A stretch of DNA of 21,821 nucleotides, taken from the NCBI RefSeq assembly GCF_001949145.1, contig NW_019091418.1:823369-845189 (forward strand), given 5' to 3'. Position 1 is the stretch's first letter. Each line of letters starts with the position of its first letter. Shown here piece after piece: positions 18,101 to 21,821 of this stretch. A program made the position numbers and the translations under genes. The notes beneath the pieces were generated by a model. That model made no database searches and had not been told where the DNA came from. It saw nothing but the letters and a program-made list of their open reading frames with translations. The DNA is from Acanthaster planci. Lineage: Eukaryota > Echinodermata > Asteroidea > Valvatida > Acanthasteridae.

Positions 18101-20189
18101 ACCAGTACGGTACATGTGCATACTGTATGTACATGTACATTGTAGATTTAGTAGTTGGGGCCTGATACATGTAGGTTAGCCATACGGCAATTCCTCCAAC
18201 AACAGATTGCCACTGGCCAGAGAAAACTTTTAATGGAATCAATGAACTGTGTCACAATTGTACACAAACTCTGTACACACACTCTGTACATGTATGTACA
18301 ATGTACCAGTAGGTCTCACAGCAAAGGCTGGAGGTTGTTCATTTACAACTGCCACATTACGTGTACAAAGCAGCTGTGAATACAAATTCAAAGCAGCTGG
18401 CACTGCATACCATCCACAGCCTTTGTTTCTTAGTTTCTGTTTTTTTCCATACATCTATGTGCATATGGTACAGTAAAGTATATGGGAACATGTACCATGT
18501 ACACCGTTAGAAAACATCAGAAAAGCGGCCACTATAAAATTTCAGCAGAATTGTGAAGTCCTCGAAATTCCCAAATTTTGACATACTGGCCAGACTGGAT
18601 GTCTTTCTTTTTTACATGTACATTCACCAACTGACCAGTGAAATAAGAAACATGTATTACACGATAAAACAGACAATGACAAACAGACATACATGTACCG
18701 CATGATTTGTGGGGTGTGAATGGTACATGTACAGTAGGCCTACCGGTACTTAAGGTACATTTACAAGTCGAAGCAGTCCCTCTGGACTTATTTCCTTCAT
18801 TTCTAATACGTGAGTAGAGCAAATGTAAACGGCACCCAACAGAAACGTGACTGTCTTGTCCCCAGAGTGCCGCACCACTTGCATGCATTACATGGCCCAC
18901 AGGCAAGCCAACCATTGGCCTGGGCTACAGCAAGTAGGCTGCGCGGAGGCCCATCGCAGCATCTGTGACTGATTTCATCCTTCATGTACATGTACATGTG
19001 CTGGTAATTGGCAGGGAGTGAAAGCCACAGGGAAATTTTATAGCACGAGAATCAACACTGTAAAAGCCGTTGCCTATATTCCGAAAATTGCAGTACAGTG
19101 AATTATAAGTACATGTACCGGTACCATACTGGGTACTGTTGGACATTGGACATTTCAGAACACTTCTCCTTAATCCCCCAAAGGGTTGCTGGCCCTAACC
19201 TTCCCCATTCACACTATGGGACTTTGTGCACAGAGGCTGTTGGGCTTTGTTTTTCTGAGGTATGCCAAACCCAATGCAAAAGCCAGCTGTCTGGGCCTAC
19301 CAGACCTATCCCCACTGAATTAAACACACTGTTTAATTCTGTGTGGTTGGGGAAGGTTTGGGTTAATGTGCCTTTACAGTATACATGTATTTGTCCCATG
19401 CAGAAAGCAGATGAACAAAACAAATCGTATCAAGCACAAAGCCTTCATACAAACATTTGCCATCTGCCAAACCTGCAATAATTGCACATTCCATGGGGGT
19501 CTGGAGGTACTGTAGGTTTTCGACGACTACACTCACATCTTCAAATCAGCCCCCTTCAAATTCTGGCCTACGTGTATGATTCAAGCAAGCGACACCGTGT
19601 CTGTCAGCATTCCCTCTGAATGAATCAAACAACCCCCACCACAAACAATACCGGTCCCTCTTACCAAATGCCATTGCATGGGATATGAAGGATCCGTGAA
19701 ATGTAAGCTACGCTTTGTCCGTCGCCGAATCTGCTGTTGGTGAAACCACTCCACGTCGGGATGCCTCCTCAACTTGTTCTCGGTCGCCTCTTGGATCCGT
19801 CTCAATTCTTGGTCGTCCGTACCATTCAGTGAGGCATTGTAGCTGGTGTGCACAAAGAGGTAGTGGTTAAGTAACTCGCCAACCTGGCCATCGTTAAGTA
19901 GGTCGACCTCTTTGGCTATCCGATGAGCATTCTCGTCGTAGTCTGTCCTATGGGCGGTCTTCCTATGGGGGGCGGTCCGGAATTTGACCGCCCATGACAG
20001 CGTGGCCTGCATGTCCGAGGCGGTGGTGGACTCGGTGTCATCTTGATTGGTGGCGTACTCCTGCCGGTGGATGTACATGCTATACAGGGGCAATGGGTAC
20101 ATGACCCAGAAGGCGATGAGAACTGGCAAGTGTAGGTGGCGCGTGACGACCTCCTGGCCTGAGGCCAGGGGGCATCTATCCATCAACAT
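71..20189 (-). CDS. PCSK7: Proprotein convertase subtilisin/kexin type 7-like, 12-exon partial gene model
   Basis: This is a secretory-pathway serine endoprotease that cleaves precursor proteins after basic residues; in vertebrates PC7 is a type I membrane protein of the trans-Golgi/endosomal system (family knowledge). I join, on the minus strand, 20189-19665, 17132-17036, 15652-15615, 14140-13969, 7061-6971, 5722-5668, 5182-5044, 3903-3803, 2164-1997, 1455-1248, 895-739 and 165-71. All introns are GT-AG, phases agree at all eleven junctions, and the product is 615 residues plus one base without a stop. Predicted order: signal segment about 18-40, prodomain to R160, catalytic domain from S161 with D206, H250, N350 and S427, then P domain from about 490 to the window edge. 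Spacing of the four catalytic residues is close to furin's. PC7 rather than furin is favoured by [27 protein letters not shown] and [11 protein letters not shown]. The 3' end (P-domain end, possible anchor and tail) is outside the window. Confidence 0.93.
225..446. repeat. Degenerate ~30-base repeat built on GTGGGAAA
   Basis: GTGGGAAA or a one- or two-base variant occurs at about 225, 281, 311, 407 and 439. The gaps (56, 30, 96, 32) are near multiples of 28-32. CAGATTTT(T)CC also recurs at about 242 and 392. This looks like a decayed minisatellite rather than coding sequence. Confidence 0.45.
518..693. mobile_element. Foldback MITE-like element in intron 11
   Basis: Two arms of about 79 bases (518-596 and 615-693) are inverted near-copies separated by 18 bases. 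Shared words include CACAATAGAG, GCCACCAAGAGTTTGCAAC and AAATTTGTCGACC, against their reverse complements on the right. The element is more GC-rich than its flanks and has no coding capacity. I could not identify a clear target-site duplication or superfamily. RNA from either strand would form a long hairpin. Confidence 0.85.
739..895 (-). CDS. PCSK7: PCSK7-like coding exon 11: P domain
   Basis: This exon completes V532 and encodes residues 533-583 plus two bases of E584. It reads [20 protein letters not shown], then [20 protein letters not shown] and [16 protein letters not shown]-x-VTVS-x-TH-x-(R/K)RG-x-LE-x-x-L-x-CPSG is the P-domain signature, with KRGM where furin has RRGD. There is a sequon at N534 (NAS). 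Two AGs fit the incoming phase; I chose GCCAG (AG 897-896) because the residue count then equals vertebrate PC7, while CCTCAG, 18 bases further into the exon, would drop six residues. The donor is GACGA|GTAAGT (GT 738-737), phase 2. Confidence 0.9.
896..1247 (-). other. PCSK7: Intron 10 (exon 10 to exon 11)
   Basis: This is a 352-base intron with GT at 1247-1246 and AG at 897-896. I see no repeats or genes in it. Confidence 0.85.
1248..1455 (-). CDS. PCSK7: PCSK7-like coding exon 10: end of catalytic domain and start of P domain
   Basis: This exon encodes residues 463-531 plus the first base of V532. It includes [20 protein letters not shown] and [11 protein letters not shown], the conserved end of the catalytic domain, then [19 protein letters not shown] and [11 protein letters not shown], the start of the P domain. 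The acceptor chosen is GACATCCACAG (AG 1457-1456), because it gives exactly the residue count seen in vertebrate PC7 between the two flanking motifs. An upstream AACTCTAG is also in frame and would add six residues. The donor is ACAG|GTGAGA (GT 1247-1246), phase 1. Confidence 0.94.
1456..1996 (-). other. PCSK7: Intron 9 (exon 9 to exon 10)
   Basis: This is a 541-base intron with GT at 1996-1995. Bases about 1864-1985 have weakly inverted ends (GTTTGATTTGTGCAGATC against the reverse complement of GATTT/CCGTGCCAAACAAAC), perhaps an old MITE, but the match is poor. Nothing else is recognisable. Confidence 0.75.
1997..2164 (-). CDS. PCSK7: PCSK7-like coding exon 9: catalytic Ser
   Basis: This exon encodes residues 407-462. 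It starts [20 protein letters not shown], and the next residue is the nucleophile Ser (S427) in [36 protein letters not shown] ends the exon. LMLQ[14 protein letters not shown] is more like PC7 than furin or PC1/2. The acceptor is CTGTTTTACCCAG (AG 2166-2165) and the donor is AAG|GTGAGT (GT 1996-1995), phase 0 at both ends. Confidence 0.97.
2165..3802 (-). other. PCSK7: Intron 8 (exon 8 to exon 9)
   Basis: This is a 1638-base intron with GT at 3802-3801 and AG at 2166-2165. It contains the LTR- or promoter-like stretch near 2.85-3.16 kb. The short open frames in it have no recognisable protein features. Confidence 0.85.
2880..3160 (+). promoter_or_regulatory. Possible solo LTR or plus-strand promoter-like segment
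   Basis: On the plus strand a TATA box (AGTATAAATAG, about 2961-2971) is preceded by CRE-like ACGTCAC near 2911 and a second GTCAC shortly after. About 135 bases further on is an A-rich segment (AAAGCAAAATTAAACG) followed by GTGGTCTGAAGAACTTTCG. A TATA box, a short transcribed-looking stretch and then an A-rich word is the layout of a retrotransposon LTR. I could not fix TG/CA ends or a target duplication, so the borders are approximate and the call is tentative. Confidence 0.35.
3803..3903 (-). CDS. PCSK7: PCSK7-like coding exon 8
   Basis: This exon completes G373 and encodes residues 374-406, starting [20 protein letters not shown] and continuing [13 protein letters not shown]. It corresponds to the GAVDEEG[18 protein letters not shown] block of PC7. 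The acceptor is TACGAACAG (AG 3905-3904), with a weak pyrimidine tract. The donor is AACATC|GTAAGT (GT 3802-3801), phase 1 in and phase 0 out. Confidence 0.95.
3904..5043 (-). other. PCSK7: Intron 7 (exon 7 to exon 8)
   Basis: This is a 1140-base intron with GT at 5043-5042 and AG at 3905-3904. It holds the foldback element at 4660-4787 and scattered TACATG palindromes. There is no other gene. Confidence 0.85.
4660..4787. mobile_element. Imperfect foldback MITE in intron 7
   Basis: The left arm (about 4660-4717, starting TACAGGGGGTTTACATGGC) and the right arm (about 4729-4787) are inverted copies along roughly 58 bases. Matching blocks include GGGGTTT, GG-TGCCAT-TTG and TTTGTTCCACA. The ends read TA-CAGGGG and CCCC-TATA, compatible with a TA target duplication as in Tc1/mariner-type MITEs, but this is not decisive. 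The element is non-coding. Confidence 0.65.
5044..5182 (-). CDS. PCSK7: PCSK7-like coding exon 7: oxyanion Asn
   Basis: This exon encodes residues 327-372 plus the first base of G373. It begins [20 protein letters not shown] and then has ASGNGG, whose Asn (N350) is the oxyanion-hole residue; most kexin-like convertases use Asn here and PC2 uses Asp. [17 protein letters not shown] follows. The acceptor is TTTGTGTCAG (AG 5184-5183) and the donor is ATAG|GTCAGC (GT 5043-5042), phase 0 in and phase 1 out. Confidence 0.95.
5183..5667 (-). other. PCSK7: Intron 6 (exon 6 to exon 7)
   Basis: This is a 485-base intron with GT at 5667-5666 and AG at 5184-5183. It contains three short perfect hairpins: TCGGGTT/AACCCGA near 5315-5332, ACATCAAC/GTTGATGT near 5516-5547, and AGGTTGCA/TGCAACCT near 5610-5629. 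No gene is seen. Confidence 0.85.
5668..5722 (-). CDS. PCSK7: PCSK7-like coding exon 6
   Basis: This 55-base exon completes S308 and encodes [18 protein letters not shown] (309-326). The [14 protein letters not shown] block is almost invariant in kexin-like convertases and contributes acidic residues that bind Arg/Lys of the substrate. The acceptor is TTTTTATTCTCTAG (AG 5724-5723) and the donor is CAG|GTCAGT (GT 5667-5666), phase 2 in and phase 0 out. It was too short for an ORF search and was found by phase and motif. Confidence 0.94.
5723..6970 (-). other. PCSK7: Intron 5 (exon 5 to exon 6)
   Basis: This is a 1248-base intron with GT at 6970-6969 and AG at 5724-5723. It holds TACATG-type palindromes around 6364-6475 and 6660-6675. 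No coding segment is recognised. Confidence 0.85.
6971..7061 (-). CDS. PCSK7: PCSK7-like coding exon 5
   Basis: This exon completes G278 and encodes [20 protein letters not shown] followed by MHINDIYSC (279-307), with two bases of S308. These match the convertase motif IR-x-LDG-x-x-TD-x-x-EA and the start of the IYSCSWGP block that shapes the basic-residue specificity pocket. The acceptor is CTGAATGCAG (AG 7063-7062) and the donor is TGCAG|GTGAGC (GT 6970-6969), phase 1 in and phase 2 out. It follows the longest intron of the gene, 6907 bases. Confidence 0.95.
7130..7188. repeat. Small TAACCCT-ended dispersed repeat, copy 1
   Basis: The segment starts TAACCCT and ends AGGGTA, with GTGTAAAATCATAC and GAAATCAGAGGA inside. 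It aligns along its whole length with 13436-13505, at very roughly 80% by eye. It is probably a degenerate mini-element. Confidence 0.65.
7743..7815. repeat. TACATG palindromic repeat cluster
   Basis: There are runs of TACATGTACATG broken by unrelated bases. Each unit is its own reverse complement (GTACATGTAC), so the cluster reads the same on both strands. The same motif recurs dozens of times through the introns. Confidence 0.8.
9053..9476. mobile_element. piggyBac-type non-autonomous element (MITE) with TTAA at both ends
   Basis: TTAA at 9053-9056 is followed by CCCCTTGACGACAGGA. At the other end CGGCGCAAAGGGG is followed by TTAA at 9473-9476. Read inward, the two ends (CCCCTTGACGACAGGA and CCCCTTTGCGCCGGGA) match at 12 of 16 bases. 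TTAA target sites with CCCTTTG-like termini are the hallmark of the piggyBac superfamily. The 416-base interior has no transposase frame, so it would depend on an enzyme encoded elsewhere. It is more GC-rich than its flanks. Confidence 0.75.
10061..10084. repeat. Perfect 24-base palindrome
   Basis: CCTGTTTAGGTC is followed directly by its exact reverse complement, centred on GTCGAC, with no spacer. The symmetry stops at both ends. It may be the core of a decayed inverted element or a dyad binding site; nothing around it decides. Confidence 0.8.
10101..10199. repeat. TACATG palindromic repeat cluster
   Basis: Several copies of GTACATGTACATGTAC and shorter variants occur over about 100 bases, mixed with ACCTGTA and CCAGTA words. 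It is the same family as the cluster at 7743-7815. Confidence 0.75.
13436..13505. mobile_element. Tiny TTAACCC-ended element, copy 2
   Basis: This 70-base segment is bounded by a perfect 11-base inverted repeat, TTAACCCTAAC at the left and GTTAGGGTTAA at the right. The interior (GTAAAATCATATTGAAATCGG) matches the copy at 7130-7188. TTAA at each extreme followed by CCC could make it a minimal piggyBac-type MITE. I rejected an interstitial telomere reading because the two TTAGGG-like words are in opposite orientation. Confidence 0.65.
13640..13935 (+). mobile_element. Probable SINE or SINE-like retroelement remnant
   Basis: The segment begins near a word resembling a mutated tRNA B box (GAGTTCCATTCCC), runs through GGGTTTTACCCAG and GGGGTTTTCCTCCCACCTCT, and closes with GGGCCTCTATGGAAAGCAG, ACCCTCATTAATTAAAG. 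Such blocks are familiar to me from short retroelements in aquatic animals, but the family name is uncertain and there is no clear target duplication. It ends about 30 bases from the donor of exon 4. Confidence 0.45.
13969..14140 (-). CDS. PCSK7: PCSK7-like coding exon 4: catalytic His
   Basis: This exon encodes residues 221-277 plus the first base of G278. The peptide starts [18 protein letters not shown] and contains [17 protein letters not shown], whose His (H250) is the catalytic histidine. It ends [13 protein letters not shown]. The acceptor is TATTTTTTGTGCAG (AG 14142-14141) and the donor is G|GTAAGT (GT 13968-13967), phase 0 in and phase 1 out. Compared with vertebrate PC7 there are about three extra residues between DPDPMP and HGTRC, in a surface loop that varies across the family. 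A probable SINE ends about 30 bases past the donor. Confidence 0.96.
14141..15614 (-). other. PCSK7: Intron 3 (microexon to exon 4)
   Basis: This is a 1474-base intron with GT at 15614-15613 and AG at 14142-14141. It has T runs and a GGTTGGGTGGGTGG stretch near 14275, and little TACATG repeat. No gene is seen. Confidence 0.85.
15615..15652 (-). CDS. PCSK7: PCSK7-like coding exon 3: 38-base microexon
   Basis: This tiny exon completes G208 and encodes [12 protein letters not shown] (209-220), then ends in phase 0. It is too short for open-reading-frame methods and was found by looking for the conserved DDG-(L/I)-E-x-x-x-x-D-(I/L)-x-x-N-Y segment that every convertase has after the catalytic Asp. 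The acceptor is CTTCCTGCAG (AG 15654-15653) and the donor is TAT|GTGAGT (GT 15614-15613). Length and phase fit exactly between exons 2 and 4. The region corresponds to a substrate-binding and calcium-binding part of the catalytic domain in furin. Confidence 0.92.
15653..17035 (-). other. PCSK7: Intron 2 (exon 2 to microexon)
   Basis: This is a 1383-base intron with GT at 17035-17034 and AG at 15654-15653. It contains the solo LTR at 16608-16878. Otherwise it is unremarkable. Confidence 0.85.
16608..16878 (+). mobile_element. Solo LTR of an LTR retrotransposon
   Basis: The 271-base segment starts TGTAGC and ends GCTGCA, nearly inverted ends with canonical TG...CA. It is flanked on both sides by ATAT (16604-16607 and 16879-16882), a 4-base target duplication. 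The 5' half is strikingly GC-rich (CACCGGCGGGTCCGGCCAGT onward), and AATAAA follows at 16787-16792 as the LTR polyadenylation signal. No internal retrotransposon sequence adjoins it, so it probably arose by LTR-LTR recombination. A Ty3/Gypsy origin fits the short duplication but is inferred. Confidence 0.75.
17036..17132 (-). CDS. PCSK7: PCSK7-like coding exon 2: catalytic Asp
   Basis: This exon encodes residues 176-207 plus the first base of G208. The acceptor is TTTTATTTGCAG (AG 17134-17133), and the donor is GATG|GTAAGC (GT 17035-17034), phase 0 in and phase 1 out. The peptide begins [16 protein letters not shown] and ends VVVAVIDDG. The first Asp of DDG (D206) is the catalytic aspartate of the subtilase triad. 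Sequons lie at N186 (NVT) and N194 (NIT). The [10 protein letters not shown] stretch matches the PC7 pattern of a D-I-N-V-T-x-V-W turn after the prodomain junction. Confidence 0.95.
18044..18140. repeat. TACATG/TGTACACGTATGT repeat cluster
   Basis: This is a dense run of ACATGTACATGTGTACACGTATGT-like words, largely alternating purine and pyrimidine. It belongs to the window-wide palindromic motif family and includes some TG/CA stretches. Confidence 0.75.
19317..19339. repeat. Perfect 10-base stem hairpin in intron 1
   Basis: GAATTAAACA and TGTTTAATTC are exact inverted copies separated by CAC. Outside the stem, TCCCCA at 19309-19314 pairs again with TGGGGA near 19347-19352 after a few unpaired bases, so the foldback is longer but imperfect. 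It may be a small decayed MITE. Confidence 0.6.
19665..20189 (-). CDS. PCSK7: PCSK7-like coding exon 1: signal segment and prodomain
   Basis: This exon encodes residues 1-175. The chosen Met (20189-20187) has G at -3 and sits two bases after a good acceptor-like tract (TTTCTTCACAG, AG at 20193-20192), suggesting a noncoding exon upstream. The frame is open further, to a Met at 20375, but that part looks unlike a signal peptide. Residues about 21-40 ([20 protein letters not shown]) form a hydrophobic secretion signal. The prodomain follows, with [24 protein letters not shown] and two N-glycosylation sequons (N118, N122). It ends in the multibasic site RRRTKR at 155-160 before [15 protein letters not shown], where the enzyme should cleave itself in the ER. 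The donor is TTG|GTAAGA (GT at 19664-19663), phase 0. I am sure of the prodomain and less sure of the start. Confidence 0.9.
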
Positions 20190-21821
20190 GGCTGTGAAGA
20201 AACTGACGTCCAAGCGTCGAGTAGGTGCATCAACATGGAGCCTGCATACCCATGATGCCGAGGGCAACTTGGGTGCTTGATGCGCAGATGGGCTTGCACC
20301 GCTGTCCTTGCTTCTGAAGTTGTAGGAATACCCTCCTGGCTCATGTGCCCACACTCCTGTACGTTCAAGAGACAAAAAACAGAATCATCCACATGTTCCT
20401 GTATCATGTAAATTTCCACCATAACAATTCACACATGTTTATACATGTAATTACAAACCGGCACAGGCATCCTACTCAGATTATTCCACTGATCTCTACT
20501 GAAAGGTGAGCAAACCAACCCACCACCAGACACATGGGTGTATACATGTACATGTCCTGTATTGTTCATTGAGGCCCAGCTCAAGTGTTTTGCCTTTCGC
20601 AGAAATTATGCATCTATAGCATTGGCACCGTTCAAGGGATTTTGTACAACGATAAAACTTGTGACCGTACTCCAGTATCAATTCGGTCGCGTGTGAAAGG
20701 ACGTTTTCAAACTGTTCCCATTTCAACATGAATCACTCTCCTGGACTGAAATTTCGACCGAATGTCCCTTAAATGAAACACTTCAATTCTTGCACATTAA
20801 AAATTTCTCCATCTCCAATTGGAGTAATTTCCAAATATCAGTTTTGTGAAATCCTTGTGAAAACCTACATGTACTGCATCTCCACAAGGCACCATACATG
20901 TATTTCAAAATTTGTACAGGTAAGTTTAAACATGTTGAAGCAGTGAATCTGCTTGCCCTGACGAAGGTACCCAGTCAGCCAAAGTGTGGCAATAAGATAA
21001 ATTAAGAGCACTGACTGTACATCGTTTTGTTAATATTCTGATCACAGTGCTACACAGCCCTTTCATGTTTCTTCGAAGCAGTGTATGCTTGGAATAATGA
21101 TTGGGGTATACATCCTGAAACAGAAGTGTGTCACTCAGTTAGCTTCGGATAAAATCAAGGGCTAATTGCTTTGTACTGGGGCATGTACCGTGTACGTGTA
21201 CCCAACTGACCAATACACTTATAGCGGTACATGTACATGTAGGTCCAATTAATGTTTCAGCCATCACTGCAAGTACCACTCAGGCTTCCTGATAATGCCT
21301 GAGCATACAAATACTGTGCGATTTTTTTTTCTCAGAACCTTTTCTCAGAATTGATTTCAAAAGAGCAGATTCGGGATTCAAAATTTGAACATGAAAACAT
21401 GCAAACTACATGTACACGTAATGTCCCCCCTTGATTGACATGTAAAAATCACTCAAACAGCGCCCTCACCTGTCTGGAAAGCTTGTTCAATTTGGAATGT
21501 TTGAAGAAGTGCACGTTACAGTTCTTTTCACTCCAAAAAGATTTGAAACAGATTTCACTCACTGAAAAAGAGTTTGAACACGTGCATAAAAATAATTCTA
21601 ACAAAAATGTGCTGTACTGTACTGTACATCATGTGTACACATTCAATTGTACATGTATCCTTTAAATGCTGGATTTGTATGGTTGCATGGTGAACACCGA
21701 GTACTGTATACATGTACATGTACATGCACACTGTACGCCTTGTACACGAACTCCCCCCTCCTCTCCCCCTTCCCCGCCCCCCATACCAATGTACGTGTAG
21801 CACTTGAGTTACAGGTACTGA
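20190..21821. other. 5' side of the gene: leader, possible upstream intron or promoter
   Basis: Directly upstream of the chosen Met on the minus strand is an acceptor-like tract, so part of this region may be an intron behind a noncoding first exon. I could not pick out that exon, a core promoter or a neighbouring gene. Open frames here are short, and one at the right edge is simple C-rich or TACATG sequence. The C-rich run is near 21750-21782. Confidence 0.5.

Larger units (their letters stand above)
17133..19664 (-). other. PCSK7: Intron 1 (exon 1 to exon 2)
   Basis: This is a 2532-base intron with GT at 19664-19663 and AG at 17134-17133. It is rich in TACATG palindromes, has an 11-base inverted pair near 17292-17337 (CATGCATTCTG and CAGAATGCATG) and a strong hairpin at 19317-19339. 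No gene is recognised. Confidence 0.85.

Noticed and set aside
1-21821. CRISPR arrays, tRNA or rRNA genes, bacterial operons, viral genes
   Set aside because: I looked for regular spacer arrays, cloverleaf cores and recognisable protein motifs on both strands and found none beyond the convertase gene and the short mobile-element remnants.

Overview
The window is animal nuclear DNA. It has long AT-leaning introns with GT-AG junctions, many short mobile-element remnants, and a very common palindromic TACATG/GTACATGTAC motif. In my recollection that motif density is typical of amphioxus (Branchiostoma) introns and of some other marine invertebrate deuterostomes. The species is therefore an inference, while a metazoan origin is solid. 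I see no bacterial genes, no RNA genes and no CRISPR.

The window is almost entirely one gene, read on the minus strand from about 20.2 kb down to position 71, where it leaves the window. It encodes a proprotein convertase of the subtilisin/kexin family, and exon by exon it resembles PCSK7 (PC7). I could place twelve coding exons (minus strand, 5' to 3'): 19665-20189, 17036-17132, 15615-15652, 13969-14140, 6971-7061, 5668-5722, 5044-5182, 3803-3903, 1997-2164, 1248-1455, 739-895 and 71-165. Every junction is GT-AG and every phase agrees with the next exon. Together they give 615 codons plus one base with no stop. The model contains a hydrophobic N-terminal segment, an inhibitory prodomain ending in a multibasic autocleavage site, the full Asp/His/Asn/Ser catalytic set split over four exons, and most of the P domain. 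The last part of the P domain and any membrane anchor and tail lie to the left of position 1.

The introns hold several transposon remnants: a foldback element (518-693), a second foldback element (4660-4787), a piggyBac-type non-autonomous element with TTAA at both ends (9053-9476), two copies of a very small TAACCCT-ended repeat (7130-7188 and 13436-13505), a probable SINE (about 13640-13935) and a solo LTR (16608-16878). An LTR- or promoter-like segment lies near 2.9-3.1 kb.

The most unusual structure is at the extreme left. The 3' end of the P-domain exon, with its splice donor, is duplicated in tandem with a 56-base period, and the two differences inside the shared coding block are silent. 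I found no sign of a novel multi-gene system. This is one well-preserved protease gene with interesting local architecture.
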